DNA of 64,000 nucleotides. Origin: Epiperipatus broadwayi. Taxonomy: Eukaryota; Onychophora; Udeonychophora; Euonychophora; Peripatidae. The notes under the pieces are model-generated. The model did not search any database and was not told the origin of the DNA. It was given only the letters and a program-made list of their open reading frames with translations. The first letter of the stretch is position 1. Each line of letters opens with the position of its first letter. Both the position numbers and the translations under genes were made by a program. Positions 49,384 through 62,812 of this stretch are shown here, piece by piece. The stretch is from contig JAQFVV010000013.1 of assembly GCA_028023455.1 (NCBI GenBank), forward strand, positions 9,456,411 to 9,520,410. Reading direction: 5' to 3'.

Positions 49384-51169
49384 GTATATCTACCAATACC
49401 CCAAAAAGACACCTGATCATAAATGCTTTGGAGTTAGTTTACAGCCAAAGACAAATATCGATGTGCAGGTGGTGGTCAGTTTGTGGGTGTTACTTGAAGG
49501 TTGCATTTGAGAGCTGGAAAACTTCTTATCAGTGCAACCAGGAGATTAATAATTTTTGTTTATGAAAAATTTGAATGGAGTGAAGACCTTGGATTTCTGG
49601 TTGATGGAAGACTAAATGATTTTACAGAGCACCACAACAGCTTGCTACAGAGTGAGTAAATGGATGAAATGAAAGATTTAGTGGAGTTTATGATTGGTGA
49701 GTGATAGGTTATTTTTGTAGTTACAAGCTGATTGAAAAGGTATACTTTTTCATATAATGAGAGATAGGTTTTGGAGGAGAGAGAAATGGTTGTGCGTTCA
49801 GCATCATCTGTCAGTTTTTTTGATCTTTTGACTCATTCAAGAGGGCCCTAGGTAGAAAGAACATCCAAGAAAATTAGTTAGTTTATCATGGTGAACTTGT
49901 ATGTGTATCTTGCCAGTATAAAGAAACAAAGCTGATGTTTTATTTTATGGTGATCTTGAGTTTATATTTGAAGATTTATTCATTAAGTATTTTTTCCAGA
50001 ATATGGAGTTATTTTTTGGAGGTAAGAAAAACAGTAAGATCAACCATGTATGCAATACATGGTACATTATAGTCCAGTGTGTGGAATTTGAATTCCTTGA
50101 AATTTTTGTTGTATTTTGTTTACGAGAGAGTTAATGTAAAACATAAATAATAAGGATCTGAGTGGAGATCCTTGAGGTATAGATTGGTGGGGAGAGAATG
50201 AAGGTGGTGTTTTACCATTAATTGTAATATGGATTTCATGAATAAGGAGTAGGTTGGTTAGTAGGTATAAGAGAGAGTGATGTATTTTGGTGTTTGCAAG
50301 TGTCTGAATTAAAATTTCAATAGGAAATGAGTCAAAAGTAGCCTCAATGTCAATTTGAATGGTCATTGGAGCATACTTTTTCTGCTCTCTAACTGAATTT
50401 GCAATGGTTTTCAAAATGAGAGCAGTGTGGGCTGTTGAGGAGCCTTTTTTGCATATTGCATTGGTGATAACAGAGGGAGAATATATGGTTTGATTTTATC
50501 TTTTAGAACCTTTCCCAGGATTTTAATACCAAGAGGGCCCATGGAGATTGGTCACAGATTAGATAAATTGGATATTGAAGCTTGCTTTTTGTTGAATGGA
50601 ACTAAAGGAATTGAATATAGATCTTCTATGTTAAACAGCCTTTGTGATAAATAATTTGCTAAATCACATAGGCATGTGGTGGTAAACTGACTGAGATGTG
50701 AAAAAAATTTAGGGATTCCATGTGGCCCTGGATGACAAGAGTATGGTATTGCGGTTAGCTTCAGCAAGAAGTCAGTAGCATGGAATGTTTTATCTAACTC
50801 TGGTTAGAAAAATAGATCTTCAGGTGGTGTGAAGGCACAATGTGACTGCAGCTTTTGTTTGAAGTATTTGTATATTAATTCTATCATATTATGTCCAGCT
50901 TTGGGACATCCTTGTAAGTGCTTGTGGAACTCTGACAGTGGAAGGATATCTCAGAACTCATCTAATGTACCCTTGTGTCCAGGTGTGCTGTTTTGTTAGA
51001 CAGGTTTTTTTTTGTGGAAAGGTACTCTTTTAGAGTGTTTCAGATGTCATTATATATTCATGAAGTCTTTTTATATGTGAGTAAGTATCTGGATCAGATT
51101 TACACATGATGATTCTTTTATATAATTCATCAGCCAAAATTAGGAGTCTTGAGGGTGGTGGTATGGTTC

Positions 51170-51775
51170 TAGTAATATGATAGTAAGATAAAGAAATATG
51201 GAAAATAGAGCTTGGGAAGGTAGGAAATATAAATAAAAGTTCTGAAGAAGATTGCTGGGGCAATCAAAACTGTAAACTGTAAAGGAGGGTGGTAAATAAA
51301 GCATGATGTAACTGTAGTAAAGTGCATGGATGATTTAGTAATATATGATATACATTGGCACTGGATTAGTTATTATACTTCTTGAAGAAAATAAAAAAAT
51401 ACTGAAAATAGACTTTGAATAGTTAAGAGATATAAATAAAGTTCTAAAGAAGATTTCTGAGGTAATTGAAACTGTAAATTGTAAAAAAGGGTGGTAGATA
51501 AAGCATTCTGTAACAGTAGTAAAGTGCATGGATCATTTAGTATTAGATGATATACATTTGGCAATGCAATAAGAAAGATTAGTTATTATACTTTTTGAAG
51601 AAGATAAAGGAATACTGGAAATAGAGCTTGGAAAGTCAAGAGACATAAATAAAAGTTCTGAAAAATATTGATTGCTGGAGCAATTGAAACTGTAAACTGT
51701 AAAAAAGGATTGTAAATAAAGCATTGTGTAACAGTAGTAAAGTGCATGGATGATTTAGTATTATATAATATGATT
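51170..51775. repeat. Three tandem units of about 200-214 bp
   Basis: The words AAAGTTCTGAAGAAG, GCTGGGGCAAT, ACTGTAAACTGTAAA, GTAAAGTGCATGGATGATTT recur near 51238, 51440 and 51655. The units diverge by perhaps 10-15%. They lie inside the LINE connector. A related single unit is at 8771. Confidence 0.85.
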
Positions 51776-52748
51776 TATATCAAATGACAGAATGTTGATA
51801 AGGAAATGTACCATTGAACAGGATCAAGTTTCAGAGTACAAAATTCAGAAGTGTATGCAATGTTTGCATTGTACTTGGATTGAGTGCGAGCATTTGTCTA
51901 GAGTGATCAGAAAAGAGTGAGGGATTTTAAGTGTTAACTTAATTAAGTGATGAAGCATAGGTGAATAAAAGCACAGGTCAATGTGAGGTGTGATGACTGT
52001 TGTAGAAAGAGATGGAGTTGGTGGTAAGAAACCTTCAGCACTTATTAGGGGTATTGCAAGTTGATATAGCCACATTGAAACAAAAGTGTGATAACTCATG
52101 TTAAAGACACCCATTAAAACAACTTGTAAAAGATTGATCATAATAGTGAGTTGATGGTAAGCAGTAATCTTGAGATGACAGCTGGTTCAGGAGGTATGTA
52201 AACAAAAATTATGTTGTAATGACTTTTGACCAATTAGCCTGTCAATTTGTCTTTTATAGATTAGATTATTTTTATTAGCAATTGACAAAACTTGTCCAAG
52301 ATCAATACTCTGACTTTATTTTCTTCTGCAATATTTCCTTTATTTTATAGTGACTACAAACATTACAATTTTTAAAACAAAAAAAATGAATATATTACTT
52401 TTCAATATAGCAAATATATTTAATACCAGTATAAACAAATTTTTTCTGGGAACTATCCAATGCTCCCTTATTTTTATATAAATGAAAGAGGCCTACAGTT
52501 TACTCATCTTTTAAATTTATACAATTCTCTATAATAATGTATGAGAATTTAAACTTTGGAGTTAATGAATGCTAGAAATAACCATATCGATTATCTTTAG
52601 ACAGTATCCTAACTAATGATAGTCAGGTTGATTGTCCAGCCACATTTTCTGACCAATCAATCAATATTTATTCTGTCTCATGGACAAGTCCAATGAACAT
52701 CCACATCAGCATTATTCACCACTTCATTATCTTCATTACCCAGCTTTT

Positions 52749-52916
52749 CGGATTCCACATAACTCTTCCTATTTTTATATTGTTCAGCAATATCAGTCTT
52801 TTCCATCTGTTTTTTTTTGTTTCCACTCACCTCGGATTCCACATAACTCTTTCTATTTTTATATTGTTCAGCAATATGAGTCTTTTCCATCTGTTTTTTT
52901 TTTTGTTTCTACTCAC
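52749..52916. repeat. 84-bp tandem duplication in the LINE 3' end
   Basis: Two units starting CGGATTCCACATAACTCTTC at 52749 and 52833. In protein they give EKT-IAEQYKNRKSYVESE twice. Confidence 0.9.
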
Positions 52917-54499
52917 CATTCCCTTCAAAACATCTTTCATTAAACTATTAATTTCTTCTTATGTCCATTCTCTTTCTATCTCTAATTTCCTCAATCAATC
53001 TTCTTTCTTTATTTGTTCTGTTTAAAACTTCTATTTGTTATTTTATTTATTTTACACTCATATAACAATACACTCCACACATAGCATTAATTAATCTTTT
53101 TCTTATTTTTTCTTCAATGGCTCCCAAAACATTTTTTCCCCTTAATAAATGCCTACCTTGCCAATGCTATTTTTTTAACTTCAACTTCATTTATTACATC
53201 CTCATTATCCTGACTACCCAAATATCTATTTACATGCTTTACTATAGTATCAAGGATTCCAACTTGCAGTTGTTTTCCATTATTCCTTATCCATAAACAC
53301 TCAGTCTGAATCTTCATTCCATACATCCTACTTCCAATTTATTTAAATATTCTGAAGATACTTTTCATTCTCAACTACAAGAGCAATATTATCTGAAAAT
53401 CTTATAAGTTTTATTATTCTACCTCCAACATTTGATCCACCACAAACTAAATAGTTATTTCATACTCTTCTGACAAATATTAAAAAGAACCGATGACATA
53501 CTGCATTCTTGCCTAAATCCTCTTTCTATACTCACTTCATTAGTATCATTATTTTCCAATCTAATTCTTATTCTTTATTCTGTATACATATTTCCTCTCT
53601 TTACAAAATACTACTTTATTTTTTTAAGTTGATCATAAATTTATTCCAGTTGTTTATCAAATGCTTTTTCCAAATCCACAAAACATGAACCAATTCCTTT
53701 AACTTTTTTAACATTTTTCTCTGCAATAATTCTAACAATACCAGTAGCATCTTTTGTACTTTCCCTCTCTGAAAACCAAACTGTTCTTCTCCCATATAAT
53801 ATTCTATCTGCCCCAAAAATTCTCTGGATTAAAATTCTCAATAAAACTTTAGAAGCATGAGATAACAAATTTACCCTCTATTCTTCACATTTAACAGTTT
53901 TCTGCTTTTAAGCAATTGGAACAATTATAATCCTAAAAAAATGTTCAGGCTAAACTCCATTATTATATATCAAATTGCAAATTCCACTTATTTCCTTTAT
54001 AGTAAATTCTCCCATTTCTTTCAAAAATTCTACATGTATTGTATCAAATTCAATTGCTTTAGCATTCTTAATTTATGCAATTGACTTTATTATTTTATCT
54101 GTAATATGTCCATACCTTATCATCTACTTCAATATCTTCTTCATTTTCAAATTCATAATTAATTAAATTATTATTTTTTAAATAGACATTGAAGATATCC
54201 TTTCCATCTTTTCAATATATCATTACTATCCATTAATCTCATTCTTATCCACTATTTCAATTGATAACCATTTTTTCTCTCTCAAGTAACACTTCTATTT
54301 ATATTAAATATCAGATCCTATCTTTTCACCTATTGAAGCATTTCTATTTATTTCTTTACATTCTTGTTCCAACCATTTTTATTTTTGCAAAATCTGTTTC
54401 TCTTCTTAATTAATTTTTTCTAAATGTACTTTGCTCTTCTTCAATATTGACATTCTTTCATCTCCATACTTTCATATTTTCCCTTCATATTTTTATCCA

Positions 54500-54745
54500 G
54501 GATCATTTAGCTTTCTTTAACTGAATAGTATTGATTTCATTTTTTGTTGTTCTTAATAATCCTTCTTTAATCCTACACCAATATTTATTAAAACTATTAA
54601 TATATTCTTCATCTTTATCAAGGGTCGTTTAACTTTCTTTAACCAAATAGTACCTATTTTATTTTTTGCTGTTTTTAATAATTCTTCTTTAATCCTGCAC
54701 TAAGACTTATCAGAACTATTAACATATTCCTCAACTTTATCAATT
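54500..54745. repeat. 122-bp tandem duplication in the LINE connector
   Basis: CTTTCTTTAAC, TTTTTTGYTGTT, CTTCTTTAATCCT and ACTATTAAYATATTC recur with a period of 122 bp. The units are more diverged than the 84-bp pair. Confidence 0.8.
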
Positions 54746-55839
54746 CATTCTATTATATTTTCCCATATTAAACCAAATTTTCCTCTCTTCATTTCTCTCA
54801 ATTTATTTAAATTCCATCTTACATATCTTTTACATTTTTTTATTCTTTTTAAACTCAACTTTAATTTTAGTCATAACCAAATTATGGTCCCAGTTTATAT
54901 TAGTATCAGGCAAAACATGCGAACCCTTAATAGCATTCTTGTATCTATTCTGACTCAATATATAATCAATTTAATATCATTGTTTGTCATTTGGAGCATT
55001 CCATGTACATAATCTTCTTATATGATTTTTAAAGCAAGGGTCTGTAATCACAAATCCATTCTTCTTACAAAATTGTTCATGCTGACTACCTCATACTTTT
55101 TTTTCCAATAAATATCAAAATTTTAAGCAATTTTTCATTCTTTACCTTTCCCCACAACACTATTTCAATCACCTAATAGCAATATATGAGCATTTTCCCC
55201 CTCACATTGTATAACCTCATCTATCTTTTCATATTTCTCAGCAATTACAATATTGTCTGATAGTCAGCATATAAACTTGAACAAGTATCAAATTCATAGA
55301 ACTGCATTTATTCTCATTATCATCAATCCTGACCATCATTCCCAAAAACATATCTAAATAAAGAGAGGGTTTATACCTGCCCACCATAGATATTATTTAT
55401 TTATTTAAAACATGTCATACTGCAGATTAGAACACCATCTCTAAAATGAAAAACATCTATAGGTCAGGTTCAAATCTCACCCTAGCTATTAAAAGTTAAC
55501 CACTCCACTTATTCACTACTAGCTCAAAGGAAAAACATGATAATGTATCACAAGATGTGTGTGATAGCATATTTAACTAGGTTTGGAATGAGAGAGAGAG
55601 AGAGAAGTGGAGAACTAGACTTAAAATAATATGAATATAATCAAACAAAATTTTATTTACAATATTTACATTTCTTATATCCTTGGGAATGAATTAAATG
55701 CACAACAAACAAAATATAAGTATATATTTTATGTGAATATGTATTCATATCAGAGAAATGCATTTAATTAGTTTGAATTCAACTTATGACTTTTGATATG
55801 CTTACAACAAATATAAAACAATTGGTACTCATCTTTTAG

Positions 55840-56000
55840 CTAAAGATGGCTTTCTATGGCGCGGTTTTCGCGCCAAAACACATAAAAATGCTGTTCCTGT
55901 GGCCGACACATTCGAACCCATGTTTTCTATAATACAACTTTTTTGTTGTGCTACAGAATGCAGGCCGCTATGTCCACGTCGCAGTACAGCATGTATGTCG
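55840..56000. other. GC-rich island with hairpin and tRNA-like words
   Basis: Contains the hairpin GGCGCG-GTTTT-CGCGCC (55858-55874), overlapping TTTTCGCGCCAAAA, an E2F-type consensus. On the minus strand GGGTTCGAATG (B-box-like) and TGGACATAGCGG (A-box-like) suggest a decayed tRNA-derived repeat. No decision is possible between regulatory site and repeat debris. Confidence 0.35.
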
Positions 56001-58399
56001 CATAGCAGCAAATACATTTTCCGAATTCACACAATTTATAAAATAATTACGGCTTGATGAAAGAGTTTTTATTTGAATTGTATTGAAATGTTGTTTTCAT
56101 TGGATTTTTTTTTATTTTAAACTATTGAAATGTTCAGATTTTTTAAAGCAATAATTATAAGACTTTTTACAACGCACTGTATTGAACTTTTATTTGGGAA
56201 AATGTTAAATATCTATGTTTTTATTGAGTGGCAATTAGGTAATGTGTCAAGTAACGTACTGTTAGTAACATTCCACAAGACGAAGATTCTACCGTCTGTA
56301 TATTTTTGAAGTAAAAAAGAGCGGTACGAAAAAAATATCCAGTAAGAAAAGTCCAAATATACAGGTTTTTTTGTAAATTTCATAAAAAGCAAATATTATA
56401 AACATGTTTAATAAGTAAAGAAGACATTTGTATGTGTTTGTGGTTGTTTAAAAAAGTTTGAGTTTCGTCCGAGTATGGTTACGATTTTATTTGACAAGAA
56501 ATAAATTAAAATTGTAACTTAAATTTAGGATATTGAATGTTATTTGTTTTAAATATTTGGCTTGACAAATTTAAATAAATTTAAAAATTATAAATATTAT
56601 TAAGGCAATTTTACTTGCATAAAATAAATATTCTGTTAAAAAAGTTCATGGAATAATGGCTCATATCTAATACATGTAAGGTCTATGAATAATGAAACCT
56701 CAAATTCCCAATCCTGATATCAACACATTAATTCTCAGAAAGAAAAGGATGATGGCAGACAAGTGATCCAAGTTTTTTTGATCTTTTAGCTAATCATGGT
56801 TTTGATAAAACATTTCATTCAATGTATAGAATGGCTTTACTATAGTTTTCTTCTAATAGTAACTTTGATGCTAACTGCATTTCTATTGAACTTTTTAACT
56901 TTCTGAATTTTTAGCTACAACAAACTTGATTAAATTTGACATGATCTTTGATAAATTCTTTCAGTAAAATCCTGTAATCCAAGCTTGGTAATCATGTTTT
57001 TTTTTAATTATTCATTTTTAAGGGCATACAAGCATTTATTTGTTTTCTTCAATATTATTTTACCAAATATGTGTTACTTGTTAAGTTTAAAAAATATTAA
57101 TAAATCGATTATAAATTCTTGTTAATATAAGAATTATTAATAAATCTATTATAAATTCCATTCACAAGATTTAATTATTTTATATACATATCTTATAATA
57201 TATAAAGGCTAATACATTCCTAACTCTGTTGTGATTTTTTTAAGTTCAGCGTAAGATTGTCATACTTTTACTTTCAATATCTTTTCTTTGGTAGTTTACT
57301 CTTAGCATGTTGAAACCACTTGAGGGTGTAATTTCTATGTAAACAAACAGAACTATAATGTTACCTGGCTATTGTTTTTTTTTTTTATAACTAATTTTGA
57401 AATTTATGGAAAAGAAATCAAATAAATTGGATAAACCTTTTTTTTTTTTTTTTTAAATAAAATTTTTAATTTTAAGAAGAATAAAAACAAATAATTTCTC
57501 CAAAACAACATCATGGCCAAACAAATATAATTTGTAATTTTAAAAAGAATAAAAAACCCCAAAAAACTCCAAAACAACATTGTGACCAAAAATAAAAATG
57601 GTCTTTTGAGAACATCTTAAAAAAATGTTAAAATAATACCGTCATGTTCAAAACATGGTAAATGACAAATATTAAAATTATTCAGTTTAACTTCAACCAT
57701 TTTATTGATCTCGCAAATTTTTTCATACAAACGTGAATTTTAGCATGATTTTCTAAATGTCACACTTACATCTGTGTCATCCTTGACTAGAAAAGCAGAG
57801 CAAAGTTTCCACAATTTTTATTACCTCATACTACCTCATTGGATTTGGAAAATAATGACTTGTGCATGCAAATTTGAAGACGTTTGACACTCTCAATTCC
57901 AGACACCCCCACATAATACCACAGTGAAATTTAAAATGGGATTTTTCATATAAACTGTGTAACATGAAGTTCACCATAAGCAGTGGTGGCCACTGCAGCA
58001 GAATAAACATTCTATTTCTGTGCTGTAGCATAGAAATAGGTACCACAGATAAGTAAACAGACTATTTCTATGCTTAAGCATTGAAATAGAACATTATACA
58101 GTGGCATGGCCACTTAAATGGCATATTTCTGTGCATTTGCATAGAAATTATACTCTCAAGCGGTTTCAACATGCTAAGAGTAGATTACATTTTCTTTTTT
58201 GAAAAACATTTTTACAAAATGATTAAAATTTGGGATTGCACAAGGAAGAAAATGCAATTGTGATGATTTTGCAGAACCATTAGGAAATTCAGGCTGCTGA
58301 CATGAATAAACCACATTTGTTATTTTATTTATTGCAGTTAAATTATTAAATTGATTTTTAATTACAGTTTATTATTGTACTTATGTGTAATTTTGTTTT

Positions 58400-58400
<1 letters not shown>

Positions 58401-58452
<52 letters not shown>
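58401..58452. repeat. (AAT)n microsatellite
   Basis: About 17 AAT units. Confidence 0.95.
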
Positions 58453-58456
<4 letters not shown>

Positions 58457-59078
58457 AAATGTCTATTTTTAAAACTTGACAGGAATTTACAATCAATTTA
58501 TTAATATTTTTAAACTTAACAAGTAGCACATATTTGGTAAAATAATATTGAAAAAAAAAAGAACTAATTGTACCTGAAAATGGATAATTAAAAAAAAACA
58601 TGGCTGAAATTTGAGTTACAAGATAATACATAAGTATCTATTTTTATAGTTGTTTTTATGTTCAAATTCATTAATTAGTTCATTTATCTATCATCTTGCA
58701 ATGCGTTTTACATATTATTCTCTTTTTAATTAATTAAAATGGCTCATGTTAATTAAAAATATGCATTCAAAAAATATTCAAAAACAATTTATTTTTTTAA
58801 AATTTAAAATTATTTACAACTCTAAAAAAAAATGTAAAATCTCAAATCTAAGCAAAATATCAATTTTATTTTAAGATCTTTTGTGCTTGTTTTTATCAGA
58901 TTTTTTAAAATTATTACTATTTTTTTAAAAGAAAAACTAAGTATATACACTCGTGATGAATTGTCACAATATATTAGTTATATGTATGTACATAATCTTG
59001 TAGAATAAATTTTTATATATTTCTATGATTTATGTATATTTTCATTTTATATATGTATGCCTACATGCTAGCATTGTT

Positions 59079-59099
59079 ATCATCATCATCACCACCACC

Positions 59100-59172
<73 letters not shown>
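59079..59172. repeat. Compound (ATC)n(ACC)n(ATC)n(ATT)n microsatellite
   Basis: Successive trinucleotide blocks, each one base different from the next, a typical stepwise decay pattern. Confidence 0.95.
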
Positions 59173-59173
<1 letters not shown>

Positions 59174-60200
59174 ACATGACATTATCAATTTGAACTGGTA
59201 GTCAATAAATCTTGCTATATAACACTTGAAATAAGTCTTAATATGTCTTTATTCTTATTGGTTTTGTGACAAAGAAAAAGTGAGTACAGTATTACATTTA
59301 TATGCTCAGTTAATGGAAATATAGTCTGTTTATTATTGTACTTATATTATTATTAAGAAATATCTTTGAATTACAAGATTCATATATATATAACAATCAA
59401 AATTTATTGAAAATTTATTACTATAATATCCCCTCCTCCCAATAATTTCAGTTTCTATATCTGTAGTTGCACTTATACATGATTTTTAAAAAGATATTAA
59501 ATAAAAAAATTTACACAATAAATAAAAACAAACTTTTCATTTTTTAAATTCATTATGCAATTACCTAGTGCTAAAATTAAACTTATCACACACATGCAAA
59601 CTCTGAAAAATTAAATCAACAAATTTATTATCTGATTTTTAAATTTATAGATATTATGAATTAATAAAAACGCAGCTTATAATATTTTATACAATATATG
59701 CTAATTTTTATATAGATTAAAAATCTATATATAGCAGTAATTGAATCAATAATCTCTTTTTATTTATTGATCTCCCTTAATCATTTATTTCTTTATTTAA
59801 AATCTAGATCAACTTTTTTTATTATTATTTAGCAATTCTATGTAATTTATTTTAAAAATTGTAAGAATACTTTTCTTTTTATGATATTCCTCCACACTTA
59901 AAAAAGCTATTGGACTAAGATTAAAAAAATAAAACAGACAACTCTTCACAATTAGATTTATTAAGATATTAGTATTTATTGTTTTTTATCCAAATTTATT
60001 TTTAAATCTAATATATATAGTATATACATGTCAAAAACATGTATATACAACATGTGTTAAAACCAATAAAATATCATTTAACTCTATCATATGACTTTAG
60101 TTTACACATTGCTGTTATAGAAGCATAATTTTGCCCATCTGTATACCATTTACTGTAAGCTTTAATAAGCAATAATAGATACAAGATGATAATGCTTATC

Positions 60201-61470
60201 GTACCGGGTCGAACTTACTTATACATATATATAAGTTTTGGCCGGTTTCAAACTCCTTTATAATACATTTATAATTTTATAAATGTTACGTGAACGAACT
60301 GGCACATTCGAGCAAAATGGGAGATCTTATTGATAGACTAACTATCAACAATGGCCCACCTCGGCTGCTAGATTCAAACCCCATACTATCCAAGCACTTT
60401 ATTTGTTTTGGAGTAAACTCCAGGCGCCAGCTATCTATTCAGAAGAATAAACAACGTATTTGGTCAGTAGGCTCATAATCCAGCGCTTGAAACCATCCCA
60501 TAAACTAGCCCAGTCTAATTTTAATCAGTAATAAAATATAGAAAAAGAATTGATAAAAAGAATTGACCGACGAATAAAGTTTAATTTTAAAGACAATTTA
60601 TTAACTAACATTTACTAATGATAAACATTTTTATAAATCTATAAATAACACACACATTTTAAGTTAACATACTATGATATATTTTATGAAAGAGCAAAAA
60701 TAATCTTTGACATTTAAATTATCAAATATTCACAAACACGCACATCAAAAGTTCATTTTATGCATGCTTATAGATTTATATAATTTGAATCTTGAATTTT
60801 TACGAATTACGCTGTGGCTACTATGTATAAATGATAATCATAAAATGTTTACCTAGAATTTTTGGAACATGAATATTGCTTGTCGTTGGCTGATTCTCAT
60901 GGAGTATATCTAACCGGTTAGATTTTGATGTTTATTGAAGAGAGTTTATGCTAATCCGTTGGTTTTATTCTTTGAGACAGTTGAACATTTAACAGAGAAT
61001 TTCTGAGTTGTTATGCAGACATTATTTCACAGGCATGTTTTGATGATCTTGTTGGACAAAAAGGCTGAAGCATGAGCGTATATTTCCAAAAGCTGCTCAA
61101 CAATGCATTTTTGTTTCTGAATACATAATAGAAATTGTTATCTGAATGGAAACAAGACTGTCACTGCAAAACTAGACTGAAAAAACTCTCTCAATTAATT
61201 GTCCGATAAAAAAAAATCTATTTATACCTGCGACGTGTTGTCCGTGTAATATCCTCCAGCAAATATCTGTTGTCGAATTCCATTGGTAATTAATCCTATG
61301 ACGTGTTTTTGACGATTGTTTAATTAGTAGTAGCTATTTCAAAACGTGTTGTTTTTATATCTTTAGTAGCCCACCACTGTGTTTTTAAATATATTTCATT
61401 TCAATATTTATTTTCATGTGTTTTTCAATACGATTTTAACACGCATTTATTATATCCCTTTTTAACAGCT
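60201..61470. repeat. 1.3 kb dispersed repeat, copy II (solo-LTR-like)
   Basis: Partner of 1829-3180, same block order, without the adapter. It begins GTACCGGGTCGAAC, reminiscent of TGTACCGGTCGAAAC in the LTRs at 19681/24692, and has AATAAAGTTTAA in the middle. No internal retroelement coding is attached. Confidence 0.6.
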
Positions 61471-62547
61471 TACATTTATTTACATTCGCACGCACATATA
61501 TATTTTACTATTCTAAAATCAAAAATAGTTTTAAGATTATTTTTCTTCTTTAATTTAAATGAAGAGATTTATATATTTTTTTAAACCTTTTAAATTGTAT
61601 TTCAACTAATAATAATAAACGTCTTTACTTCCTTTTTATAAAATCTTCAGTTTAACTTTAAGAAAACCCCCTTCCCACTTTAAATCAATGATTTTTCAAC
61701 TTTTATTTCAAACTCTTTTGAGAAAGATTTTTTTGTTTTAATAATTTTTTTACGACAAAATTATTTTATATACATGTGCCAATTTGGCCTTGGCATATTA
61801 TTAAATCCTTGACCTGTGTTGATCTATCCTATGCTGTATTATCATCTTGGATCTATTATTACTTACTAAAGCTTACAGAAATTAACATAGACATGTGTAA
61901 AAACATATATTGTATGTAAATTTGCATGCTAAATAAAATACACATTTTATATGACTCATTATTATTGCAAATTTTAGAATTTGCAACAATAATAGGATCA
62001 CATGTTGTGGATATGGAGTGTGTGTGTGGGGGGGGTATGTATGAAAAGTAGTAAGTGTAATTCTGTTATTTGCTACTAAAAATTTTATTCATACTGCAAA
62101 TTTATGATTAAATTTTATTTCTGATGGTGAATTTTAAAGCTTTAAATTATCCATAATACTGTTTTCTTTATAAAATATGGAATACTGACTAATTTTACAT
62201 AAAAATGGTAATAGACAATTTAAATAAAACTTATTTGCATCAACAAACTAGTTTTTCACTTTTTGTAGGAATCTTTTTAGGATGTTTATTTCTAATTATT
62301 ATATAGCATAAATATTACTTCAGTACATGATATTTGGAATAATTATTGTATTGAAATTATATAATAATATCAATCAGCCCATCATTTGAATTTTTATTTT
62401 ACACAATATGTAACAAAACAAGAGTTACTCTTTTTTCTCATGCCATTTATAGCATGCTTGAGTAATACTATCTTCTAAACACAAAAAGTTGCTTTGGTAA
62501 TTAAACAATTAATAAATTTAAAAAAAAAAAAAATGACAAAAGACTTT
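61471..62547. other. Dynein intron, no recognised feature
   Basis: AT-rich with a G-run near 62030. Confidence 0.4.
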
Positions 62548-62549
62548 AC

Positions 62550-62810
62550 CTCTTCAATAACAAGTTCTTTAGTAGCTGCCACTGAAATCTCATTTATTGC
62601 ATCTGCATACTGATCAATCTCCATGCTGATAATAACTTCTAATGTAAAATCATTTGATTCATGATCAAACTCCTGATGCAGGATGTCACATATTTTAGCC
62701 CAATGACGGGGTCTCAGTGCAGGATTCTTCATATCTTCGATTAAGGGTAATGACTGTTTAAATTGCACAATTTGTTTTTTAGATGTTTCCACAACTTCCC
62801 AACCTTTTTC
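62550..62810 (-). CDS. Dynein heavy chain exon (linker region), first of three found
   Basis: 261 nt, 87 codons, phase 0 at both ends. It reads EKGWEVVETSKKQIVQFKQS, LPLIEDMKNPALRPRHWAKI, DFTLEVII and EISVAATKELVIEE. The LP-LI-DMKNPALRPRHW word and the EIS-AATKEL-IE block are signatures of the dynein heavy chain linker (DHC_N2). The acceptor AG is at 62812-62811 and the donor GAG|GTAAAG at 62549-62548. It continues directly into the exon at 40907. Dynein heavy chains are about 4000-4600 residues and drive microtubule sliding, in cilia for the axonemal class. The exons here encode only about 175 residues. The upstream exon was not found between 62813 and 64000. Confidence 0.95.
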
Positions 62811-62812
62811 CT

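Larger units (their letters stand above)
48870..52200 (-). pseudogene. LINE (I/R1/Jockey-like) with endonuclease, RT and C-terminal zinc knuckle
   Basis: From 5' to 3' on the minus strand: an endonuclease-like piece (52141-51845, with TPHIDLCFYSP and ITLDKCSHSI), a region expanded by roughly 200-bp tandem repeats, a connector, RT pieces (GPHGIPKFFSHL at about 50710; TIQIDIEATFDSFPIEILIQ at about 50350; HQSIPQGSPLRSLLFMFYIN at about 50180), a degenerate catalytic box near 50040, and a C-terminal CFLC-x-RKGEMQQHLFHTC knuckle at about 49100. The order is that of one-ORF2 LINEs. Many frameshifts. Lacking clade-specific comparison I leave the clade open. Confidence 0.8.
52640..55350 (-). pseudogene. 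RTE-like LINE, nearly full length, decayed
   Basis: Minus strand: the endonuclease end reads QFCKKNGFVITDPCFKNHIR, RLCTWNAPND, IDYILSQNRYKNAI and NWDHNLVMTK (about 55080-54870). A connector with an internal 122-bp tandem duplication follows. RT shows LLRILIQRIF, EEQFGFQRGK and CFVDLEKAFDKQ (about 53870-53620), then thumb fragments. The end is an ATTGATTGATTGG-type tail near 52660. This is the same family as the split LINE at 18.7-28.2 kb and matches RTE-type endonuclease-RT proteins. Frame breaks are numerous. Confidence 0.82.
55351..60200. other. Dynein intron with microsatellites, otherwise empty
   Basis: A GC-richer island at 55840-56000 and the microsatellites at 58401 and 59079 are listed separately. 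A duplicated stretch near 57250-57330 and 58150-58200 shares CATGTTGAAACC / GGTTTCAACATG in inverted order. No coding sequence recognised. Confidence 0.4.

Noticed and set aside
55829-56017. Open frame of 62 codons in the GC-rich island
   Set aside because: No recognisable domain, and it overlaps tRNA-like words. More likely repeat debris than a gene or dynein exon.
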